DNA of 64,000 bases from Pseudoneurospora amorphoporcata (Eukaryota; Ascomycota; Sordariomycetes; Sordariales; Sordariaceae): the NCBI GenBank assembly GCA_033297205.1, contig MU859257.1:1-64000 (forward strand). Direction: 5' to 3'. The notes under the pieces are model-generated. The model made no database searches, was not told the origin of the DNA, and was given only the letters and a program-made list of their open reading frames with translations. Within the stretch, counting starts at the first letter, position 1, and every line of letters begins with the position of its first letter. Positions 29,744 through 41,539 of this stretch are shown here, in pieces. A program made the translations under genes and the position numbers.

Positions 29744-31422
29744 ACGTGTCGTCGACCTTTTCAACACTATATCGTCGCCTTATTCTTCTCATGAGCACCT
29801 AAAGAAGAACGAGGCAACAAGCACCAAAAAGTTACCGAAACATGCGAAACAACGCCACCCTTTCCCAACTTCCCTTTCTTCCTATCCCTCTCCCTTTCAC
29901 ATCCGTTCTTCTCAAGTCCATCTCCCCAAAGGGTCTGGTCAGGAAGCAAGGGGTCGTCCGGGAAAGTCCAAAAAGCTGTCTTCTCTCTCAAACCACTCCG
30001 GTCTCTGTTGTCGGTCCGCCGGCCGTACGCAGCTCATATTTAATCACCATACACGGTCAACAGCAGCCCGGTTTGGTCCCCGACAGTTAGGTGTGCCTGT
30101 TATTTCTCACGGTTTTTTTTTCGGTAACAAGACAAGATACAAATCAACAAATCAGGAGGGAAAACTGGATACAGGTACAATGGTGGGAGGGACGTCATTT
30201 ACCTGGATCTGGTAGGTCGGTCGACTGGCGGAGTCGAGGGGTCCTATGTAGAGGACGGGGCGAAAAAAAGGATGGCATAGAGAGCATCCATCCATCAGCG
30301 GTTCGATCTATGGGATATCAAAAGGGATTAGGCTGTTTTTTTATAGGATGGCTTTATCGTCGTCTTTTATGTTCTTTCGGGGATTCTCTCATGTCTGGTT
30401 TTCTTTCTCTTTTTTCTCGAGCTAGGAATTGAACTTTGGTATGAACACAACTCGTCTTCTCCTTCGTGACAATCTAACGACAACCCGAAAGGACACACTA
30501 TCATCAAGGTAGAGCGGTGGTGCTGACCCAACTGCAAACCTTTTTTCTTTTTTTTTTTTTTTTACGCTGTTAATGACATTTTCCCTCCTCCTCCTGGCCT
30601 CCAAGTACACTTTTTTTGTTAGGGTTATGCCTGCAATCCGTCCCTTCTACGGCTACTACAGTCAATGAAGCAGACGTACAGCACACAGACTAACAGAGGG
30701 AAAGTTACAAAGACTGAAAGACATACCTACAGAGATAGCAAGAAAAGGGCAGGGAGAAAGAGAGAGACAAGAGCCATCAAGATAGAAACATGAGCAAATA
30801 CATACATACCTACCCTACGTTCTCCCAGACCAGATTATGATCAACACTCTTCTTGAAAAGCTTTTCATCGACATTTCAGCTCGGTTTCGTTAGAACCTTA
30901 AGAGACCAGTTGCCTTGTATAGGATCTATCTAACCTCAACATCATCACTGCATCATTGCAAAAACGCTCGACTTTTGTTCACTACCACTTTGGCTTTATT
31001 TTGACATATTCAGAGACCGATTTGAGCACTGAGGATACAGAACAGACTAACAATGTGTAAAGTGTGTGATCGAATTTTTTTCTTTTGAACACCGGTCCAG
31101 TAGTGAAGCGAATATTTCCAAATACGGGGAAGCTATATATGCAACGATACTGTATCCCTTCCAACCTTGTCTCCTCCTCAACTTCCTTCCTTCGCCTTCT
31201 TTCCTAGCCCTTCCCAGGCTTCCCTTTCTACCTTCGATAACGATTCTTCCTCTTCGTCGTCTTGATCGTCAACCGCCAACTCTGATCTACGGCCGACTGT
31301 TAGACAAATGCTTGATCGCTGGCTATCGGCATCTCTATATTCTTCCATATTCATCACCGGCCTGTTCAACTATTTTGAGGTTATCGAGGACTCTTCACCA
31401 TGCCATCGTCGACTTCGGACAC
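29744..31422. other. Intergenic (1.7 kb), 3' flanks of eIF1A and LAS17
   Basis: Convergent flanks. T-rich runs at 30112-30120 and about 30540-30563 and a purine-rich zone at 30680-30790 are visible. No gene or structured RNA could be supported. Confidence 0.45.
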
Positions 31423-33396
31423 TTAATCCCAATCATCGCCATCATCCTCATCATCTGTTGAACACCAGTTAGCATCATTTTCCCACATTCCACAACGCTT
31501 CTCGGGTTACGTGAAACTTACCACTCTTGCTAACCTTCTCCTTCCTCTTCTGCAACGCCAACGCCAACGCATCCGCCATCCCACCACCGCCACCCGGCGC
31601 AACTCCAGCGGGCGGCAATCCACTACCAGCCGGCCCAGTATCGGAGCCACCAGGAATAGCAGCCGCAGAACGATCACGGACCAGGCTTCTATCGACCTTC
31701 TTCAATGCCCTAATACCTCCCGCGCCCTTGATGCCGTCCAACACGGCCGCGCGAGTGCCGTCAACAGGCGGCAAGGCAGCGGCGGGCGGTGGGGGCATAC
31801 CACCTGGGGGAGGGGGAGGAGGTGGGGGGACGCCGCCCATGCCTCCCGGAGGAGGAGGAGGAGGCGGAGGCGGGGGTGGTGCGCCGCCTGACGGTGCGGG
31901 CATGGGAGGCATGGGAGGAGGCGGTGGGGGAGCATGTGCTGCGGGAAGGGGAGGTGGTGGAGGCGCCTGGGTGGCCGGTAAAGGCGGCGGAGGCGGCGCG
32001 TTCGAGGTCGGGAGAGGTGGTGCCTGCGGCGGTGCCGGGCTTCTAGTCGGCAACATGGGAGGCGGCCGTGAGCTCGCAGGCGGGAGGGGAGGCGCTGGAC
32101 CTGGTGCCCTGGGAGGCGGGGGAGGTTGCGCAACTGCATTCCTCGGGGGCGGTGGCGGAGGAACAGAGCCACGGCTAGGAGGCGGCGGGGGTACACTTCG
32201 TTGGCCTGTGAATGGAGGAGGCACGCCAAACTTATGGCTTGGGTCCGGATCTTCAAGTGGTGTCTTGGGCGGCCGGGGAGGTGGTGGAGGTCCAGGCGCA
32301 GAGGGGGGATGTCGCGGAGGATCAGCATGGGCGAACTTGCCAGCATCGGCAATGGGAGGAGGAACAGCGAATCTTGGCCTGGGGGGTGAGTCTCGCGTGG
32401 GGGTCGGTTCCTGGTGGCTGTCGGTGTCGAGCTTGCCGGATCTCCTTGCTGGAGGGGGAGGCGGGGGTGCCGGTCCTCTCCTGGATGTCGACGGAGTTAC
32501 CGACTCGGAGACACTGCGTAGAGGAGCAGCAGGAGGTGGTGGTGGAGGAGCTCTCATTGCGGGACCACCAGGAGGAGCAGATGGTGGCGGAGGAGGAGGA
32601 GTGCTCGTGTGTGTGCTCTGCTTCGCTTGTTCCTGCTTCAAGAACTCAATGATGAAGTCCTGGTTGTCGCGAATGAAGTCGTCGTCGAGGCCTTGGGCCT
32701 TGAGGTCGTCACCAAAGTGTTCCCTCCACAAGGGATCGAAAGCATCCAAGGTCGCAAACTCGGAAGGAGGCTTGTATCCGTTCATTCCACTGGGCATACG
32801 GCTTGCCGATGCAGCGGCGCGCGGCGACTCGGGCGGGGTGGCTGTCGGAGACGAGACCTTATGTCCTCCAAACAGGCCTCCGAAAAGACCGTGGTGCTTG
32901 TGGTGGTGTGCCTGGGATGCGCCTCCGAAAGGAGTCTTGCTGGTAGCCTTGCTGGCGTTCTTTTCCCTGTCATTCATCTTCTTGAGAAACTGCTTGGCCT
33001 CCTTCTCATCCACGAAGGACAAGCCGGCTAGGCATTCCTCGAGTTCGAAAGTGTGGAAGAAGACGCGGTCCTGGTTGTAGATCCAAGTGTCGAAGATCTC
33101 CTGGTCCCAAATCACTCCCCTGTTTCCGGGCTGTCCGATGTCAGCCAAATCGTGTCTACCCGCGCAATCATCTTTGGAGCACTTACCGAGATATCAACCA
33201 TCTTGATCCAGTATGTGTTGCCCACGAGATCGTTTGCCAGCACGACAGCACCCTGGAGGCCGGTATAGGTCCATTTCGACGGATTGGGATAGGCTACGTA
33301 GAGCCTGGCAACGGCGACGGCATGGATCTTGTTGGTCTGCTTGGGCACGCAGCGCTTGACCGTCTCCTTGTCGTCGTCGCTAAGGATGGACGGCAT
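31423..33396 (-). CDS. LAS17: Actin nucleation-promoting factor Las17/WASP
   Basis: Three exons: 33396-33187, 33130-31522 and 31454-31423; 616 aa. Activates the Arp2/3 complex at endocytic actin patches. A WH1 domain occupies residues 1 to about 125 (MPSILSDDDKETVKRCVPKQ, then KIHAVAVARLYVAYPNPSKW, VIWDQEIFDTWIYNQDRVFF). A helical segment follows near 190-225 (WREHFGDDLKAQGLDDDFIR), then over 250 residues of poly-proline modules for profilin and SH3 partners, a WH2/verprolin motif (RAAVLDGIKGAGGIRALKKV), a central helix (MADALALALQKRKEKVSKS) and the acidic terminus DDEDDGDDWD with its final Trp. The last exon is only 32 bp and codes just that acidic motif. No CRIB/GTPase-binding motif is seen, as in other fungal Las17. 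The glycine-rich open frame on the opposite strand is a shadow of the proline codons. Confidence 0.95.
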
Positions 33397-34591
33397 GGTG
33401 AGGAGGGATGCGGGGTGAAAGCGCGGAAGTGGTGGGTGGTGGCTTGCTGCCTGGCGTCCCCTTTAGATCGCCCAGGGGGAGCAAAGCATGGATAGACTGG
33501 GAGTCGGTATGCGCGAGGTTCGGGAGAAGGACTCGTTCGGCGGGCGCAGCGCCGAAAGATGATGTTCTGAAGCTTGGTTGCCGTTCCTTGATTCGGTCGG
33601 TCGGCGAGGGGGGGTTAACGTCGAGCGAAGAAGGGTGAGGTAGCAAGTGGAAGTGGGATGTTGGCGCTTCTTGTCGAGAGCCCGAGTGTCTTGTTGCTTG
33701 GTATAAGATAAAGCAAAGCTCCGTGACGGAAGCCTGGAGGGGACAATGGAAGTTGCCGGTTAGCTTGTAGGCACGGATGTTTGGTGGGTGGTGGGAGACT
33801 CGGCCTTGCGCCGCGTCCAATGACTGAAAGGAGCAAAGAGAGAGAGAGAGAGAGAAGAATGGAGGGCAGCAGGCTAAGGTAGGAATCACGTACCTCGGAG
33901 AATGATGCAGGAGCCTGGCTGAAGCTTAGGATCTGCCGTGGAGAAGCAACGTATTATTCGAGCCGTACAAAGAGGACTACGGACAGAATAAGTTGAATTG
34001 CGGGTGTGCCTGGCAAGAAGGTTTTAGACTTGTTGGAGTTGCATCACCACGGCGGAGCGACGGTCAGCTCCAGCGTTGGACTGACTGGACTGGACTGCCC
34101 ACTGGACTGGACTGGACTTGAATCATGAATGGCAAACCTAACCCCAGCAATGACCAATTTCCGACCACTGGACACGGACCAGATAGCGTCATGATAGCGT
34201 GCCAGGGGTGGATAGGCCGTCAATTGGGGTGTCCACTAACAGTGGGTATCTTTTACATCCCCTCGTGGGAAACCCCTCCACTCACTATCCGCTTGCACAG
34301 CCGACCTTCCGCTTTTTCCACACAAGATGGAACCTCTGAAATGGAAACTGTTCGACATGTTGAGTAAGGTAGGGTTTGAGAGTTAATTCAATACGGGATG
34401 CAAGTACTGCTAGCATAGGATAACAGATATGCCTTTGTATTCTACTGGCTGTACGTCCCCTTTACACACAAGTCACCTCAGGGTCCATCAAACAAGACTC
34501 CATCAGTATTGTCAAAAACAGTTCAATTATCCATGTGTCATTCAGTCGTTAAGTAGGTATTCATTAGGTTCCGTCCTTTCCCATCCTTCCT
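33397..34591. other. Intergenic; LAS17 promoter
   Basis: 1.2 kb upstream of LAS17 and downstream of the next minus-strand gene. It contains an AG dinucleotide run (about 33837-33855) and a GGACT-type pentanucleotide repeat (about 34075-34118). No gene supported. Confidence 0.45.
34075..34118 (+). repeat. GGACT pentanucleotide repeat
   Basis: Units of ACTGG/GGACT repeat about seven times with small interruptions, in the upstream flank of LAS17. Confidence 0.75.
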
Positions 34592-34900
34592 TTACTTGTT
34601 AAGCTGCTCGGCTTTGGCCCTGCGCTCCTCCTTGGTGCCCTCCTCGCCGCCGATGTTCTGGGAAATAGCGGGACCGGGCATGGCTTTTGACGCCTGCTCG
34701 AACGTGGCCTTGGCGCTGTCAGCGAGCTTGTTGAGGGGGTTGTTGGAGTTCTTCTGTTTGTTTGGTCAAAGGGTCAGTACCTCTTCGTTGTCTTTCGCTA
34801 CATCACAAGCAAGGAAGGAATAACATACCTGCTCGTCCTTCTGGGTATCGTGGGGAAGGATGTTGACTTCCTTCTTGCTGAGATCGTCGCCGCCGGCCAT
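34592..34900 (-). CDS. Small hydrophilic protein of unknown function (77 aa)
   Basis: Two exons, 34900-34829 and 34753-34592, separated by a 75-bp intron with GTATGT donor and AACAG acceptor; the frame continues exactly. The protein starts MAGGDDLSKKEVNILPHDTQ and continues NNPLNKLADSAKATFEQASK and NIGGEEGTKEERRAKAEQLNK. It is charged, lacks Cys and Trp, and has two probable amphipathic helices, without signal or membrane segment. Clean splicing and a simple amphipathic pattern argue that it is real despite its size. The composition resembles small stress-related hydrophilic proteins, but I cannot assign a family. It is divergent to the XPF gene across 487 bp. Confidence 0.75.
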
Positions 34901-35387
34901 TGTGATGGTTTGGATGGTGGTGTTTTTATGAGTGGGGGTCTTGGGTCGCAGAGAGACAAGTTGATATCGTCTTGCAGAATGATGGGTCAGGCACAAAGGA
35001 GAAGATTGTAGCGGTCGAGAAAGGGTAGGTCATTTTATATAAATAGAGAAGAGAAGAAACCTGTAGTCATCGTACCACGTACAAGGGCCCAAAGAGAGGG
35101 TGTAAGACAAATGACGTCGCTAGGTTGTGGTCACGCACACCCCATCCTGTTGCTGTTAATGGCAGCTGCAGCGGCTATAGGCGCACCTTCAGTGCATTGG
35201 AACCCTCCCATGAACAGCACATCAAACAGAACATCTCGACTCCCAACTGGAATGAACCACTCAGGGACCGCCATTTTGCCATCCAGTACTACCTACCTCC
35301 TACAACACATGATACTTGACCGGAAGTATCATCCTAGCTTTTCTCCATCATGATACTCGACTGACCGAGAAACACTGCCCCGCATCG
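34901..35387. promoter_or_regulatory. Divergent promoter (77-aa protein / XPF)
   Basis: A short shared upstream region of 487 bases. A TATATAAAT element sits at about 35035-35043 (TTTTATATAAATAG), some 135 bases upstream of the minus-strand ATG. Nothing else recognised. Confidence 0.4.
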
Positions 35388-38346
35388 ATGTCGGCCTCCA
35401 GTGCCCCGCAACCCGTGAAGCTCTCACTTCCTCTTGTGCGTCGTCCATGGATGATCATTTGTTCATGTTTTCATCTAGACTAATACCCCCAAACAGGTCT
35501 ACCAACAGAAGCTGTTTGAAGAGCTTCGCAAAGAAGATGAGCTCGTCATTCTTGCCCGAGGCCTCGGCCTTGTGCGCCTCATCACCAACCTGCTTCACTC
35601 ATACGACGCCGCAGGAAACAACCTGATTGTGCTTGTCAACGCTGAAGACAGAGAGAATGCCTGGATTGGTGAAGCCCTGGCCGAGCATACCGCCATCAGC
35701 ATGTCTCCCAAGGCCAGGGGTTTGACCGTGGTCAACACAGACTTCACCAGTGTTGGAACAAGGGAGAAGATGTACGCTCAGGGTGGCATCTTCAGCATCA
35801 CCTCGCGCATCTTGGTTGTCGACCTGTTGACCAACCTCTTGAACCCAGAGACCATCACGGGCATCATTGTCCTCCATGCGGATCGCATAGTTGCTACTTC
35901 CCTAGAGGCTTTCATTCTCAGGATATACCGCCAGAAGAACAAGGCTGGCTTTCTCAAGGCCTTCTCAGATAACCCGGACCCCTTCACTGTAGGCTTTTCG
36001 CCATTGGCTACCATGATGAGAAACATGTTTCTCCGAAAGGCTTCTCTGTGGCCTCGGTTTCATGTTCAGGTTGCTCAATCCTTGGAGGGAAAGAAAAAGG
36101 CGGAAGTCATCGAGTTGGAAGTTCCTATGACCGACCCCATGAGGGAGATCCAGACTGCCATCATGGAGTGTGTCGAACTCAGCATCCACGAGCTCAAAAA
36201 GGAAAACACCGGGCTGGAAATGGAAGACTGGAACTTGGACAGTGCTCTGACCAGGAACTTTGATCTTATGGTACGGAGACAACTGGAGCCAAACTGGCAT
36301 AGGGTCAGTTGGAAGACCAAGCAGATTGCTGGCGATCTGACAGTCCTTCGTGGTATGCTCCAGTCTATCCTCGCCCTCGACGCTGTGTCGTTCTTGCAAC
36401 AACTGGACACCATTCATGCCGCACATAAGCCTGCTCCTGGAACCACCAGGCAGACAGAGTCACCTTGGCTGTTCTCTGACGCGGCCCAGACCATCTTTGA
36501 GACTGCAAGACAGCGAGTCTACTCTAGCAAGCAAAAGGCGGGTCCAAACTCAACCATTGAGTCACTAAAGCCCGTCCTGGAAGAACAGCCAAAGTGGGCT
36601 GTTCTTGCCGACGTCTTGGAGGAGCTCGATAGAGATCTCTACTTTGAACCAGCTGTTCGCGATGACTCCAACGGCACCATATTGATCATGTGTGCCGACA
36701 CAGACACATGTCGTCAACTACGCGACTACCTACAAACAATGCACATCCGGCCTCGAACGGCTAAGAAGGTAGAAGAGGTCTACGATCCCGAAGAGGACAA
36801 ACCATCAGGCGCCTTTTTGATGCGGCGAAAACTACGAAACTACCTCAACTGGAAACGAGAATTCGCCCAAGTCAACAACGTCCTCTTCTCCGAGAACCAA
36901 AAAGCCCTCAGCGGCGCCGTCGACCCGCGACTTCCCCAGGCTAGAGGCCGAGGAGGAGGAGCACCAGCCAACAAACGGCGCCGAGTCCGCGGCGGCGGCG
37001 GTATCGGAAGCAACCCTAGCCGTCACGAAAACGGCAGTATCATCCAACACTTCGAGAAGCCCAACGAGGTAGCCGACCTGATGTCGGAAATCCAAATCAC
37101 CGAAGACGACGCAGGCGGCCAAGCCGCTGAAGAACTCATCACCTTCACCACTACCACGGCCGCGGACCCGCTCGAGGACATGGACGACTACTACCAGCTC
37201 TACGACATGCAAGATCTGGTGGTCATCCACGCCTACGAGGGCGACCAAGACGAGCACGTGCTGGAAGAAGTAAAACCCAAATACATCATCATGTACGAGC
37301 CCGACGCCTCCTTCATCCGGCGCGTCGAAGTATACCGGTCCTCGCACAACGACCGCAACGTGCGCGTCTATTTTCTCTATTACGGCGGCTCCGTCGAAGA
37401 GCAGCGCTATCTCTCGTCTGTCCGTCGCGAAAAAGACGCCTTCACCAAGTTGATCAAAGAGCGCGCTAGCATGTCCATCGTCATGACGACGGATTCTCAT
37501 GTCGAAGACGACCCCGAATCCGCTTTTCTCCGAACAATCAACACGCGGATCGCCGGCGGGGGCAAGCTCAAAGCCACAAAGGCCACGGCCCAACCCCCCC
37601 GCGTCGTCGTCGACGTGCGCGAGTTCCGCTCCTCTTTGCCTTCCCTGCTCCATGCCAGATCGATGGTCATAGTCCCCTGCATGTTGACCGTAGGCGACTA
37701 CATTTTGTCTCGGAACATCTGCGTCGAGCGCAAGTCCGTTTCGGATCTGATCTCGTCTTTCAAAGACGGCAGGCTGTACGCGCAGTGCGAGACCATGTTC
37801 CTGCATTACAAGAATCCCATGTTGCTGATCGAGTTCGATCAAAACAAGAGCTTCACTTTGGAGCCGTTTGCCGATCTGAGCGGTAGCTTGAGGAGCGTAA
37901 ACCCCGAAAACGCGGGCGCGAATGATGTCCAATCGAAAATCGTTTTACTTACACTGGCCTTCCCCAAGCTGCGCATCATCTGGTCTTCATCGCCCTACGA
38001 AACGGCAGAGATTTTTGAGAGGCTGAAAACGCTGGAGGAGGAACCCGATCCCATCGCTGCTGTCCGCGCGGGATTAGGAGAGGGGGAGAGTCCGGAGGAT
38101 GGGGTGAACGAAGGCAAGGGCGTGGGGATTAATGGGGGGACTTTCAACATGGAGGCCCAAGAAATGTTGGGCAAGGTTCCTGGTGTGACGCCGAAGAATA
38201 TCAGGAATATCATGGCCGAGGCGGAGAATGTGAGGGAGGTTGCGAATATGGAGGTTGAGGAATTGGGCAGGTTGGTGGGGAGAGAGGCGGCGGGGAAGAT
38301 TGTTGAGTTTTTTAAGAAGGATGTACTGGAGGATCACAGTGGGTAG
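35388..38346 (+). CDS. RAD1: XPF/Rad1 structure-specific DNA repair endonuclease subunit
   Basis: Two exons, 35388-35435 (MSASSAPQPVKLSLPL) and 35497-38346, with a 61-bp intron; 965 aa. With the ERCC1/Rad10 partner it cuts DNA 5' of lesions in nucleotide excision repair and trims flaps in recombination. In Neurospora this orthologue is mus-38. The N-terminal two thirds form the inactive helicase-like region (YQQKLFEELRKEDELVILAR, LVVIHAYEGDQDEHVLEEVK). The nuclease domain is near residues 710-850, with VVDVREFRSSLPSLL, GDYILS and the active-site motif ERKSVSDLI (ERKxxxD intact). The tandem helix-hairpin-helix near 905-960 reads VPGVTPKNIRNIM then EELGRLVGREAAGKIVEFF. Length and motifs agree with the family. 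A 366-aa open frame on the opposite strand is a shadow. Confidence 0.96.
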
Positions 38347-39038
38347 ATACCTCTAGGTGGTTCTGAATGGGACCGTGAGTGTGTTTGAAGTGAAGTGTGT
38401 GGTTGCCGTGTTCGAAAGTAGGAAGGAAATCAAGGCTGTTTGGTGGAAAGATGTGATTGAGCCCTCAACAACTAGATCTTGGCAAGATAGAATTGTAGAG
38501 ACGATATTGCGCAGACAGGTCGTTGTGGTCATTTGTCGATGAAGCCAAACCAGTCTATCAGTTTAGAGGTAGTGATCAAATATTTTCACATGTCACAAGT
38601 TAAGCCACCAAGTAGAACTAGACCATAAGTGATGTTGAAAATCCGATACATTCCTAACACTACCAGTCTTTCCTTTCCTCGTCAAGACGTGAACCGAATG
38701 CGAAACGTAAAGTGGAGGGGTATAGGGTATCTCTTCCGTCATGCTATCGTATCGTGTATCCTCCTCTCCTTTCTTCCGTAGCTCGTAGCTCATTATCGCA
38801 TTATGCTTGCTTGCTTGCTGGCCAAGTGGTACAAAGCCAAAGACAAAGGAAAAATCAAAAAAAGTGCAGTGCTCGTCTGGGTATCTTGTCAACTTTCCAC
38901 CACCACCGTCCGTCCCCTTTCCCCTCCATGCTCTACCACCACCTCCACCACTGCATCTTCTTCTCTCCCATCCCATTCCTTCCCTGTCTTCTTCTTCTTC
39001 TTCTTCTGACAGCTCAGGTTCGTGTTGTTGAGGAGGCA
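38347..39038. other. Intergenic, convergent 3' flanks
   Basis: Lies between the stops of XPF and the 79-aa membrane protein gene. A CTT trinucleotide run is at about 38989-39008. No gene supported. Confidence 0.4.
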
Positions 39039-39359
39039 TCAGATGGTAGCAGTAGTGTGCGCATGCCTCGTCCTTCCCATGCCACCGGTCCTCCTCCTCA
39101 TGCGACCGCGGCGGCTGCCGCAGTAGTTGCACGTCAAAAAGCCGACGATCACGTCGATGACGCCAATGACGCCGTTGATGATGGCCATGAGGACGGCGCC
39201 GATGCCGTGCACGACGCCCATGATGGCGCGGCCGATGGTGCGGAAGACGCTTTGGATCTGTTTTTTTTTGTTTTATGTTAGTATTTTGGTGCGATGGGGG
39301 AGGAGGGGGGAATGGGGAATGGAAGGTGGGGGACATACGCAAGATACGACGGCGCCCAT
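39039..39359 (-). CDS. Small membrane protein with N-terminal acylation motif (79 aa)
   Basis: Two exons, 39359-39339 and 39257-39039, with an 81-bp intron (GTATGT donor, long A run before the CAG acceptor). The first exon codes only MGAVVSC. Gly2, Ser6 and Cys7 fit an N-myristoylation plus palmitoylation signal (PROSITE-type G-x-x-x-S). The body is a hydrophobic stretch with regularly spaced Gly (FRTIGRAIMGVVHGIGAVLM then AIINGVIGVIDVIVGFLTC), one long or two short membrane or amphipathic helices, followed by CNYCG and a short Arg/Gly-rich tail. Proteins of this type are widespread and uncharacterised in ascomycetes, as far as I recall. It is not PMP3: the Pmp3 motifs are absent. A peripheral or integral membrane location is inferred. 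Confidence 0.75.
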
Positions 39360-41539
39360 TTTGATATCTTTGTTATGATGTGTCTTAGGTTGTGGTTTTG
39401 GTTTGGGTTGTAGGTGGCTGTAGGTGTGATGTTGGAGATGCTTCGCAGATAGATGGTTCGAAGTCTTTCTTGGAAGATGGTAGGTTTGTATGACTGTGAT
39501 TGAAAGGATGAATCACGGTTGAGAGGGAAGGGAAGGTGTGTTATATATATGCGCAATTGTTTTCGTCTGGTCTTGCAACAAGGCAAGGCACACATCCATC
39601 ATCTGCACGTTCGTCACTTCTCTCCCTTGATCAGGAAATTTTCGTTCATCTCGTTGGCTCGTCCATTCACTTCAGTCTTTCAGCCCACTTTGGTACCTAC
39701 CGTCCGTCGCCTACCCGCTCGTATGTGTGTGTGTGTCTGTGCCAGTTCATCTGGTGCAAAAGTGCCTGTGACGTCACAGGGCAGCTGTTAGGTAGCGGTA
39801 GTACAACCTTTTGTCTGTTTCTTTTGACGCGCCTTGGCTGCTTGTGTTGTACCTTGAATTTTCTCGCCAAACCAAAAGTTTTTTTTATTTTTTTCGCCGA
39901 GAAACCTGTCGTCGTTAGCCGTTTGACCCTTGTGCATGGCCGACCTTCGGACGCATTCGAGACGCACGAAGCTAACCAATCACAGAGCTGAATGGCAGAG
40001 TATGGTGAGTCTTGGTTGATCTAGTTGAGTAACCGCCTTCACATATCACCAAGTTCGTCACGGCAACTCGTTTTTGGGGTCCGTCACGCGACGATGTGGT
40101 AATACTTTTAATACATTCATGGTTGATCATAGCTGGTGTATTTGGGCAAGTGGCTCAGCAACCTGGCAACCACTTGCAAGTTACGTATCATGATCACCAT
40201 GATAGATGAAGGGGAGGTGGAAGACGTAATGCCACATGTGGCTTGACGTCTTACTTCCCCTTCTCTCTTCCTCCAAGCAACTCGACTCGTCTGATTAAGC
40301 ATCGTCAGGTATAGAGTGTCTGGAGGCGAGAAACTCCCAGCACTCATTATTCACTGCATCACTGATTGCTGTGGCTTTCCTCTTCCCCGTCTCCCTCTGT
40401 TGTAACTCCGTCTGCAACCTCACCTACCCGATAGCCTCACCTCCATGACCTCGTATCTCGTCCCCCCCCCTGAAACTTCTTCACCCGGCGGGCATCAAAA
40501 CTTCAATTCCTTGGCACACTACTCAGCCAAAGACAAGCAACTGTCATCCCGCATGGCCGCAAAGGAAGGGAGAAAAAAAAAAAAAAAAAAAAAAAAAGAA
40601 ATGGAAACAAAGGGTCGCAGGGTGCAGCAAGTGGTGAAAAGTGGATTGCCCCTACGTCATAGGCGTTCCCCACTGCGGTATGCTTGCATGAGCGGGCTGC
40701 ACATGGCTTGTGGATCCCGCGCTTGGCGGACCCCTTGACAACTTTCAGTCCTAGCCTTCCATTGTCTTGTCTTCCATCCTGTTTGATGGTTCAGTTGTCT
40801 CTTCCGTTTTGGCAGGGCTCCTAGTAATGACGGCATATAGAAAGTGTAGTACTATACATCAACGCGGCAGGACGAGGACTACTTCGTTGCTTGCCTCCCA
40901 GACGGACATCCCATCACCTTCAGGTACGTGGGAGACTGAAGGCTCAGGGATATTACATATGGAGTTCAAAGAAAGATGTGGATTTAGTCCGGAAGACCCT
41001 GAATTCTCAAGGACAAGCCGAGACCTTCCATCATCCCGCATAGCCAAGAATGTTTTCTTCGGGAATAAACAAGGTTTCCTGTACCTGATGTTGACGTTTG
41101 GCACGCAAAGACATGGGTAGGTAGCCTTGTCATGTCAATCTTTTTGTCTTGTTTATCCAGCGTCTTAATGGAACTATCGATATCTGAAACTGACACCATC
41201 GATCGTCTTCTCCAGGCCTCCAGCAGGATTCAGGGTCCAGTTCCCTGGATTCGAACATCACATCATACTGACAAGGTTATTCTTGTCGGATGCCACTCAA
41301 CGTGCCTACATTGCGGAAGAGTGTCATCTTTATACATTAGATATTATTCCACTACGATTTGCTCTTCCTCCTTTCTACACTTAGCCCAGACCACGGAAGA
41401 TGTACGGTATATACCGGACCGTTGACCCGTCGTCCGTTGTCCAACGGAACCGCTTCCCGCTTCCCGCTTCCCCCCTTAAAAAAATAGTAACCAAGTATAG
41501 CATCAACCCAAACCCTTCCCCTTCCATCCTCAGTTTCCT
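39360..41539. other. Intergenic (2.2 kb)
   Basis: Promoter of the 79-aa protein gene (minus strand) and the 3' flank of the aldehyde dehydrogenase. It contains a TG run (about 39726-39737), a C run (about 40462-40470) and a 25-base A tract (40573-40597). Several short open frames show nothing protein-like. Confidence 0.45.
40573..40597 (+). repeat. Poly-A tract (25 A)
   Basis: Uninterrupted A run in an intergenic region. It could be a microsatellite or the scar of a retroposed sequence; no gene body lies next to it. Confidence 0.9.

Noticed and set aside
31527..33080. 517-codon glycine-rich open frame on the plus strand
   Set aside because: Reverse complement of the LAS17 poly-proline region (CCN codons give GGN); no independent features.
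36832..37932. 366-codon open frame opposite the XPF gene
   Set aside because: Antisense shadow; the plus strand encodes the conserved nuclease.
39039..39359. Assignment of the small membrane protein as PMP3/UPF0057
   Set aside because: The Pmp3 signature and two-helix layout are absent; the pattern is a Gly-spaced hydrophobic stretch after an acylation motif.
40462..40738. Short open frame through the A25 tract as a lysine-rich gene
   Set aside because: The lysines come only from the homopolymer; the rest has no protein-like features.
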